Source: Legionellales bacterium UBA2469
GTDB taxonomy: Bacteria > Pseudomonadota > Gammaproteobacteria > Legionellales > Legionellaceae
DNA: 5,836 nucleotides
Direction of reading: 5' to 3'
NCBI GenBank assembly: GCA_002342175.1
Contig: DDPL01000086.1
Location: 1 to 5,836, forward strand
Under the pieces are notes generated by a model that was not told where the DNA came from, searched no databases, and was given only the letters and a program-made list of their open reading frames with translations. How positions within the stretch are numbered: the stretch's first letter is position 1; each line of letters begins with the position of its first letter. The position numbers and the translations under genes are program-made. Positions 1 to 5,267 of this stretch are shown here, piece after piece.

Positions 1-147
1 CTTCGCATGAAAATCGGCCCCAGATAAAACTATTTCTAGGTTTTTTTCTCATTTTTTTTCATGTTCAACTCAAAGAAAATTTTTAGTTCCTTGGCTTTAA
101 TATAGAAAAATTTTTTATATGTTGCGATTTTACCAAAATGCAAGATA
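1..147. other. Non-coding AT-rich region at left edge
   Basis: No gene can be supported here. The stretch is rich in T runs on the plus strand (41-47 and 52-59), and all frames close quickly except a 17-codon minus-strand frame opening at ATG 52 and running off the edge, which has no good ribosome binding site. On the minus strand, a weak promoter-like pair (TTGCAT at 138-143, 18-nt spacer, TATAAA at 114-119) could serve a gene beyond the left edge. This is only a pattern match in AT-rich DNA. Confidence 0.3.
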
Positions 148-174
148 CGCCCCTGGATATATATCCAAAGGGCG
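148..174 (-). terminator. Hairpin after the deaminase-like gene; possible terminator
   Basis: An inverted repeat lies 10 nt beyond the stop of the minus-strand gene. CGCCC (148-152) pairs with GGGCG (170-174), and the inner TGGATAT/ATATCCA palindrome (154-167) continues the stem after a small 1x2 interior loop. On the minus strand the stem is followed by a mixed T-rich stretch rather than a clean T tract, so it is an imperfect intrinsic terminator. It could instead act as an mRNA 3'-end stabiliser or in either direction. It is the only GC-rich stem between the genes and is well placed to end the three-gene transcript. Confidence 0.4.
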
Positions 175-175
175 A

Positions 176-192
176 TTAAAATATTATTTTAA
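176..192. repeat. Perfect AT palindrome across the stop codon
   Basis: TTAAAATA-T-TATTTTAA is a perfect 17-nt palindrome that includes the TAA stop (184-186) of the minus-strand gene and abuts the GC hairpin at 148-174. It contains only A and T, so it would fold weakly and may be fortuitous. Together with the neighbouring hairpin it makes a double stem at the end of the transcript. Confidence 0.35.
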
Positions 193-1680
193 CATGATAG
201 ATGGATTTGTATCCAAGTTTTTTTCTTTGATTTTACAAACAATCAAATAAATTACCATTGTAAAAAGTAATGGGAATATTTGTGTCCATATCAAGTTATT
301 GTATGACGGCTCGTTCAATGCCTCATCTATAGTATCATCTAAAATTTCATCAATATCTCCAATATCCTCTTTAAAGGATTGATGAATCCAAATATAAACT
401 TGATCTTTTAGCTGTTTTTTTAAGACCATCAGAGATGGCATGTTATTATTATTTGCAACTTGGCAATCACTTTCAATGGCAGTAACAACTTTCTCGTAAA
501 GCGGTTTTTGGTTCTCATAAAAGCCCTTAGGCCATCTTAGCAAAAATGATCTTATCCAAGCCAAATCAGATTGATTGGTATTGTTTTTATCTAGGAAAAT
601 TTTTTCAAGTCCCGTCAGTAATTGCTTTTGATATTCTGCATGTTGATGGATATTGAGATAGGCAATTGCCTCACTCATAACTTCCTCACAAGCTTCTGCA
701 CGCTCAGTTTGAATTGGTTTAAAAAAATCAAATGCTTTTCTGTCCGCTTTTGAATCATAGGGGGTGTCAATATAAATCCCCGTTGAAATAAATGTCCCAT
801 CGAATAATATTATATTCATCTGACTTTTTGAGACTTCATCATTATTGGTCGGCATATCTGAATAGATTACAATTGGTACAAAAATATTATTTTGATTTAA
901 ATATTGACGTAAATCTTTAAAATAGAGCTGACATGTGACACAACATGAACTGGATAAAACAAATTCTATACGGGGAAAAACCGAAAAGTGCATTACCCAA
1001 TTCATATCCATTAACTGGATATCGGGTTTTTCATGCGAAGTCACCACTTCTTTCAACTTCATTAAAAAAGTATTGCCCTGGTAGGTCATCCACAATAACT
1101 CTGCGTGATAATCACGGCGATGCAGTAATTCATGAGATAAAATTTGAGTTTTTGTTTCTTGTCGAATAAAAGTCAATTTAGAAAATAAATCTTTCACTTC
1201 TTTGGTAAATTTTTTATCTGTATTCGAGTTTTGTAGAAGATTCAGTTGAGTTTTTTTAAAATCAATGGTTTTTGATTCAGATAATCGAATAAATGCATCG
1301 ATACCAACCCCTGATGATTTTTTATTTAATCTTATCGGTAATTTCCAAGCATTATCTTTTGATTTTAAACGAATCATATCAATCATCATCAATCGAAAAT
1401 AATCCATTTTTAAATCTAAAAATTTTATCCACATGTCAAAAGAAAACTTGCCATTTTGAATACCATGAACTGGATCATCGATAGCGCAAATCATATTATC
1501 AAAAAGATTTTCTAAGCAGGCGTCATATTTATGTTTATTCAAAAGCGTATAAAGAGAAGAATCCAATTCACATAAATTCTTCCAGCTATACATCATGCTT
1601 TTGAAATTTTCTTGAGTCCAAGATTTTGGTTGTTTACTGCGTTTTAAGAAAGATATGAAAGATATCAAGGTTAATCTCAA
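184..1680 (-). CDS. Putative deaminase-fold protein (OTT_1508-like) with C-terminal membrane anchor
   Basis: This 498-residue protein is not one I recognise by overall sequence. Residues 1-180 look mainly helical. HAE at 192-194, followed by a strand (IEFVL) and SSSCCVTC at 243-250, matches the HxE...CxxC zinc site of the cytidine-deaminase-like superfamily. H192, C247 and C250 would be the ligands and E194 the proton shuttle. The S-x-x-C-C-x-x-C form is typical of OTT_1508-like and related nucleic-acid deaminases known from fungi and intracellular bacteria. Further predicted strands follow at 267-273 (VPIVIYS) and 289-294. Next come a helical region, an acidic stretch (about 438-457) and one transmembrane segment (about 464-482) with a short basic tail. 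The TTG start has no clear ribosome binding site. An internal TTG (1668) or the ATG pair at residues 29-30 (1596/1593) are alternatives. It lies 38 nt behind porin 2 and is probably co-transcribed. Substrate unknown; a host-directed effector or toxin is possible but inferred. Confidence 0.6.
   Translation of the reverse strand: MRLTLISFISFLKRSKQPKSWTQENFKSMMYSWKNLCELDSSLYTLLNKHKYDACLENLFDNMICAIDDPVHGIQNGKFSFDMWIKFLDLKMDYFRLMMIDMIRLKSKDNAWKLPIRLNKKSSGVGIDAFIRLSESKTIDFKKTQLNLLQNSNTDKKFTKEVKDLFSKLTFIRQETKTQILSHELLHRRDYHAELLWMTYQGNTFLMKLKEVVTSHEKPDIQLMDMNWVMHFSVFPRIEFVLSSSCCVTCQLYFKDLRQYLNQNNIFVPIVIYSDMPTNNDEVSKSQMNIILFDGTFISTGIYIDTPYDSKADRKAFDFFKPIQTERAEACEEVMSEAIAYLNIHQHAEYQKQLLTGLEKIFLDKNNTNQSDLAWIRSFLLRWPKGFYENQKPLYEKVVTAIESDCQVANNNNMPSLMVLKKQLKDQVYIWIHQSFKEDIGDIDEILDDTIDEALNEPSYNNLIWTQIFPLLFTMVIYLIVCKIKEKNLDTNPSIMLK
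931..1107 (-). other. Predicted deaminase zinc site (HAE ... CCVTC)
   Basis: The codons for H192-A193-E194 are at 1099-1107 and those for C246-C247-V-T-C250 at 931-945, on the minus strand. Fifty-one residues separate the two motifs. Seen directly: both motifs, and a hydrophobic strand just before the cysteines and a helix just after them (QLYFKDLRQYL). From family knowledge: in deaminase-fold enzymes the His and two Cys bind zinc and the Glu moves the proton. Every catalytic residue is present, which argues for an active enzyme if the fold assignment holds. Confidence 0.55.
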
Positions 1681-1718
1681 TTTTAAAAATGACTAATTTT
1701 AACACACTTTATATCTTT

Positions 1719-3401
1719 TTAAAAATACAGCTGAAACCTTTGCATGAATACTTTTTCTGTTGGTCGATTGATGACCTCACTATTTATATTACGATAATAA
1801 ATAGGAGAAGCTGAAAAACATCCAGGGTTATCAGGGTCTTGTAAGGCGCCAGTCGAACAACCACCAGTAAATAAAGTCTGTTCAAATTCACTTGAAATTC
1901 TGAAGTTTTCACTCCAGTACCAGTGTAACCCAATACTCCAGCCTTTTGCTTCGCTAATTGATAAACGTGGATCTGAATATACATAAATACGTTCACCATT
2001 GATGATATAACTATCGTTAAAAACCGACTTATCCATATTTAGACTCGATAAACGAAAAACCAATTGCCAAGCACCTAATGTATCCCTTGAAAAAGGATGA
2101 AAATTAGTATTCGGCGTCATCTTTAAAATACTGTATTCTTCTCCTGAAAGATTATATACAAACTGAATTTGAGCAGCGGTATTTCTTTGTCTTATTTTAG
2201 GCGTTTCACTTTCTTTGGTATCCGTTAAATGTTGAAGTGTCTGTGTCCAATCTGCAAGCACGGCAAATCGATTTAAATACCAAATCATTTGAGGATGATA
2301 GCGTTGGCGATTACCCGAAGCATAAATTTGATTATATGAAAATATCGGGTTTTGTGCCAAAGATAACATATCAGGTAAATGCCCTTGTAGATGAGCTGTC
2401 TGTGTACTTGTTGAAATACCAAGTCCAAGATTTTTAAATACTGATTTCTCTTGACCCATAAATGGGTTAATGAACACTCTACCCTCAAAAACCTTATTTG
2501 ATAAAGCCAGTGGTTCTGTAATATAACCACCGGTCGTCGTACTAAAAGAAATAGGATTTAAACCAGGGTTATCACCGTCTGGAGTCCCATTTAAAACACC
2601 AATCTCATAAGCAAAAGCATCGTAAAAACCAAAATAATTATAAAAATCATATGAATTTTCTGTATAAGGTCCCAAGGTTCCGTGTAAAACAATTCCTATC
2701 TCACGATTAGGAGCCATATACGTTGGAAAACTTTGATAAGTAATATTCCAATATCCCTCGTCTTGCAAGTTTTCAAGACCAGAAACCAAACTTTTTTGAT
2801 AACCAACTTGTAAGCCAAAAAAGCGATAATAATTGAGATCAACGACACCATCATATAGACGTTGTTGTTCTCTTCCAAAATCAGGAATAATCAACATATT
2901 TATATAGTCTTTTATTTTGATTTCAAAAATTGGCGATATGCGATTAAACCAATATCGTTGCACTGTATTTTGGTTATAGATAATTTCACTTTTTACGGCA
3001 TCATTAATGTTCAAACCATAAGAATTAAATAAATAATTTGCGTCGAATTGAATTAAACTATGAAACGATAGAACATTTTCATGATTCTTGAATGAAAGAA
3101 CAAAAACATCCAAATCTTTTTCTGTGGTTAATCTGGTGTAATCTTTTTCAAATAAGGAGGGATAATCGGTACGATATAGATTAAAAAATAAAAAATCTTT
3201 TTGTGTAGCAATTTCTCTTTGCAATTGATGCCATTCTTTCTGTTTTTTAGCTTGTCGCTTTTTTATACTCTCAATTTGCAAAGATAAATTGTGCAAAGAC
3301 TCATTCATTGCATCAATTTTTTTCATTGATGTAGGAGTTTGAGCTAATGATATCAAATGACTTGTGATACAAAGCAAAACTGTCAACCACTTAAAGACCA
3401 C
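1719..3401 (-). CDS. OprP/OprO-type outer-membrane porin with N-terminal coiled coil (porin 2)
   Basis: This is a predicted trimeric beta-barrel porin of the outer membrane (Porin_O_P family; OprP and OprO take up phosphate and polyphosphate). GTG at 3401 gives 560 residues. A TTG two codons earlier touches the AGGAGG and is too close to be used. Residues 1-20 form a signal peptide with likely cleavage after SLA. Residues about 26-68 form a charged coiled coil, and the barrel starts near 112. Family-like segments are LVSGLEN (205-211), PNREIGIVLHG (231-241), FEGRVFINPF and the NRPTEKVFMQRFQLYF end with a terminal Phe for BAM recognition. C515 and C528 are the only mature cysteines and probably form a disulfide. 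It is clearly a paralogue of the gene upstream, but the RRVRPDFEG segment there reads NRISPIFEI here and GQQ reads GYQ, so selectivity has probably changed. Substrate unknown. Confidence 0.88.
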   Translation of the reverse strand: MVFKWLTVLLCITSHLISLAQTPTSMKKIDAMNESLHNLSLQIESIKKRQAKKQKEWHQLQREIATQKDFLFFNLYRTDYPSLFEKDYTRLTTEKDLDVFVLSFKNHENVLSFHSLIQFDANYLFNSYGLNINDAVKSEIIYNQNTVQRYWFNRISPIFEIKIKDYINMLIIPDFGREQQRLYDGVVDLNYYRFFGLQVGYQKSLVSGLENLQDEGYWNITYQSFPTYMAPNREIGIVLHGTLGPYTENSYDFYNYFGFYDAFAYEIGVLNGTPDGDNPGLNPISFSTTTGGYITEPLALSNKVFEGRVFINPFMGQEKSVFKNLGLGISTSTQTAHLQGHLPDMLSLAQNPIFSYNQIYASGNRQRYHPQMIWYLNRFAVLADWTQTLQHLTDTKESETPKIRQRNTAAQIQFVYNLSGEEYSILKMTPNTNFHPFSRDTLGAWQLVFRLSSLNMDKSVFNDSYIINGERIYVYSDPRLSISEAKGWSIGLHWYWSENFRISSEFEQTLFTGGCSTGALQDPDNPGCFSASPIYYRNINSEVINRPTEKVFMQRFQLYF

Positions 3402-3407
3402 AACCAA

Positions 3408-3413
3408 CCTCCT
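3408..3413 (-). promoter_or_regulatory. Strong ribosome binding site fixing the porin 2 start
   Basis: The minus strand reads AGGAGG here, 6 nt before GTG 3401 and 0 nt before TTG 3407. The spacing selects GTG 3401. The site lies between the porin 1 stop and the porin 2 start. Porin 1 ends TAG TTT TAG, two in-frame stops, and the second overlaps the AGGAGG. This arrangement favours translational coupling of the two porins. Confidence 0.75.
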
Positions 3414-3417
3414 AAAA

Positions 3418-5130
3418 CTAAAACGTCACTTGAAGCCGTTGCATAAATATTTTTTCCATCGGACGATTTATGACCTGGCTATCAATTGTAGAAGTATAAT
3501 TACCACCCGTTAAGCAACCTGGTGAATCGGGGTTACTCATAGCGCCTGTTGAGCAACCTCCTGTAAATTGAGTTTGATCATATTCAGTCGTAATCCTTAA
3601 GTTTTCGTTCCAAAACCAATTAAACCCAATACTCCAACCATTGTATGCTTGAATAGATGTACGAGGATCTGCGTAGGGATAGTTGACAACATTAGATGAT
3701 TCTTTCGTTTTAGGATAAGAAAAAACCTGACTATCCAAATTCAGATGCGTCAAACGAAAAACCAGCTGGAAAGCACCATATGCTCCTTTTTCAAAAGGAT
3801 GGAAATTTTGATTAGGAATCAAATGGAATAAATTGAAATCTTCTTTGGTGACATTATAAATCAATTGGATCTGAGAAGCTTTATTGGTTGTTTTAATACT
3901 TGGCACTTTATTGTAATAATCGCTATCAATTGAAAAGTTTAAATTTTGTATCGTTTGCGTCCAATCGGCCAAAATACCAATTGGTCCAATTCCCCAAACT
4001 AACTGAGGATGCAATCGACTCCTTGGGCCATTGGCAACCACAGTGTCATTAAAATCAAAAATTGGGTTCTGTCCCAATGAAATATATGAGGGCAAATCGG
4101 ATTCATTATTAACCCGCTGTGAACTTCCAGCAAAACCTATCCCAAAATGTTGTAAAATATGTCCTTCTTGACTGATAAAGGGATTAAAAAACACCCTTCC
4201 CTCAAATGCCTTATTGAGTAATGAGGAAATATGCGCACTTTCTTCACCCCAACTGCTTGGTTGGCTCCCCGGTTCTGTGGCATCCGCGGTTCCACCCATA
4301 ATTGCAACTTGATATGAAATGAAATCATCAAAACCTAAATAACTTAAGCCACGATAATAAGGTTCATGGCCTGAAGGGCCAAATGAACCATGTAGGACAA
4401 AACCAAACTCTCTATCTGGCGAAAGCATTGATGTGCTACTGTTTTCCATGGTATATGCACGACTTAAATAATTAAAATTATTAAAATAATTCTCAATACC
4501 ACTTAAAACACTCATTTGCTGGCCAAATTGTAATCCAATGGCGCGCCAGTAATTAATGTCAATGAAGGCATCATAAACTCGAGCTTGGTATTGACCAAAA
4601 TCAGGATTAAATAAAAATTGAATATAATCAAGAATTTTTCCTTCAAAATCAGGACGTACACGACGGACCCAAAATCTATCAACTGTATTTTTATTATATA
4701 TTGGCGTCAAATCTATACCATTATTTAAAACCAAACCATTGGTATTCATAAACAGATCAGCATCACCCTGAATCCATCCATGAAAATCGAGTTCTTTTTC
4801 TGCATCTTTCGATTGTAATTTGAAATATGGAGGATAAGGATTTGCAGGATATCGTAAATAATCTTTATCAAAGAGTGATTGTTTAGATGTTATTTTTGGT
4901 GGAAAGTATTGAGGCTCTATTTTATTCACATGAAGTAATTCTTTTTTTGCATCTTGAATCTCTTCAAGTTGCTTTTCTTTTAAAAATTCTGCATCAGCAA
5001 GCTCTTTTTCAATGGATTCTATTGATTTTTGCATTGCATTAAGCTTTTGTTCAATTGCCGATTGCGAATAACTTATGGAAAAACAAGAAAGCGAAAGTAT
5101 AAAAATAATAAATAATTTGCAATATAACAC
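3418..5130 (-). CDS. OprP/OprO-type outer-membrane porin with N-terminal coiled coil (porin 1)
   Basis: This is a predicted outer-membrane channel of the Porin_O_P family, 570 residues against roughly 440 for OprP; much of the extra length is the N-terminal extension. The GTG start at 5130 is required: it has a good upstream AGGGAGG, an in-frame stop lies just before it (5143-5145), and the first internal Met (33) would remove the signal peptide. Residues 1-22 are the signal (cleavage likely after SYS), 25-68 a coiled coil, and about 69-112 a Pro/Tyr-rich linker. The barrel begins at DFHGWIQGDADLF (115-127). Family landmarks are RRVRPDFEGK (156-165), GQQMSVLSGIEN (203-214), PDREFGFVLHG (238-248), FEGRVFFNPF (309-318), the segment at 366-393 ending ILADWTQT, and a C-terminal MQRLQVTF. 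C526 and C539 are the only mature cysteines. It keeps the arginine cluster lost in porin 2, so anion selectivity is likelier here. It is the first gene of the apparent operon. Confidence 0.9.
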   Translation of the reverse strand: MLYCKLFIIFILSLSCFSISYSQSAIEQKLNAMQKSIESIEKELADAEFLKEKQLEEIQDAKKELLHVNKIEPQYFPPKITSKQSLFDKDYLRYPANPYPPYFKLQSKDAEKELDFHGWIQGDADLFMNTNGLVLNNGIDLTPIYNKNTVDRFWVRRVRPDFEGKILDYIQFLFNPDFGQYQARVYDAFIDINYWRAIGLQFGQQMSVLSGIENYFNNFNYLSRAYTMENSSTSMLSPDREFGFVLHGSFGPSGHEPYYRGLSYLGFDDFISYQVAIMGGTADATEPGSQPSSWGEESAHISSLLNKAFEGRVFFNPFISQEGHILQHFGIGFAGSSQRVNNESDLPSYISLGQNPIFDFNDTVVANGPRSRLHPQLVWGIGPIGILADWTQTIQNLNFSIDSDYYNKVPSIKTTNKASQIQLIYNVTKEDFNLFHLIPNQNFHPFEKGAYGAFQLVFRLTHLNLDSQVFSYPKTKESSNVVNYPYADPRTSIQAYNGWSIGFNWFWNENLRITTEYDQTQFTGGCSTGAMSNPDSPGCLTGGNYTSTIDSQVINRPMEKIFMQRLQVTF

Positions 5131-5136
5131 CCAACA

Positions 5137-5144
5137 ACCTCCCT
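5137..5144 (-). promoter_or_regulatory. Ribosome binding site of porin 1
   Basis: The minus strand reads AGGGAGGT, 6 nt before GTG 5130. It is a good match to the anti-Shine-Dalgarno complement and supports the non-ATG start. It follows two further TAGGG units (5150-5154 and 5156-5160) in the predicted mRNA leader; the third TAGGG (5141-5145) overlaps this site. Confidence 0.7.
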
Positions 5145-5172
5145 ATTAACCCTATCCCTATAAAAAATACTC

Positions 5173-5200
5173 AAAAATCATAATATATTTTACGATTTTT
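5173..5200. repeat. Inverted repeat AAAAATC-N14-GATTTTT overlapping the porin promoter
   Basis: AAAAATC (5173-5179) and GATTTTT (5194-5200) are exact 7-bp inverted repeats whose centres lie 21 bp apart, about two helical turns. They overlap the predicted -10 and -35 elements. This geometry suits a dimeric regulator acting as a repressor, but AT-rich arms of this length can arise by chance. Confidence 0.3.
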
Positions 5201-5204
5201 ACAA
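5177..5204 (-). promoter_or_regulatory. Candidate sigma70 promoter of the porin operon
   Basis: On the minus strand TTGTAA (5199-5204, 4/6 to the -35 consensus) is followed after 16 nt by TATGAT (5177-5182, 5/6 to the -10 consensus). Transcription would start near 5170, giving a leader of about 40 nt before GTG 5130. The spacing is good, but the region is so AT-rich that chance matches are easy. No PhoB-box-like direct repeat is visible, so phosphate control is not supported. Confidence 0.45.
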
Positions 5205-5233
5205 ATATTATTTCTGCATAAGCGAAGAAAAGA

Positions 5234-5239
5234 TATAAT
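5234..5239 (+). promoter_or_regulatory. Consensus -10 box (TATAAT) before the DUF2520 gene
   Basis: A perfect TATAAT lies 28 nt before ATG 5268. There is no convincing -35: TCTGCA (5213-5218, 15-nt spacer, 3/6) is the best. If used, transcription would begin near 5246, downstream of the in-frame ATG at 5241, which would make ATG 5268 the functional start. Confidence 0.35.
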
Positions 5240-5267
5240 AATGAGAAGAAAGCTTGATGAATTTCAT

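Noticed and set aside
1..52. Minus-strand frame from ATG 52 to the left edge (17 codons, starting MRKKPRN)
   Set aside because: There is no ribosome binding site and it is too short to judge by composition. It may be a gene start, but the visible part does not support a call.
945..1484. Plus-strand open frames of 63-74 codons within the deaminase-like gene
   Set aside because: They lie antisense to a much longer gene, and neither reads like a known protein.
1716..1725. TTTTTAAAAA palindrome at the end of porin 2 as a terminator
   Set aside because: It is a 10-nt AT-only palindrome with no GC stem or loop and overlaps the stop codon, so it would not terminate transcription.
1784..2878. Short open frames on both strands inside porin 2
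   Set aside because: They overlap a coding region with clear family motifs; their sequences are out-of-frame readings of the porin.
5141..5160. Telomere-like CCCTA repeat array
   Set aside because: There are only three irregularly spaced units in a bacterial gene leader; it is not an array.
5131..5240. PhoB box upstream of the OprP-like porin operon
   Set aside because: No CTGTCAT-type direct repeat with 11-nt period is visible in either orientation.
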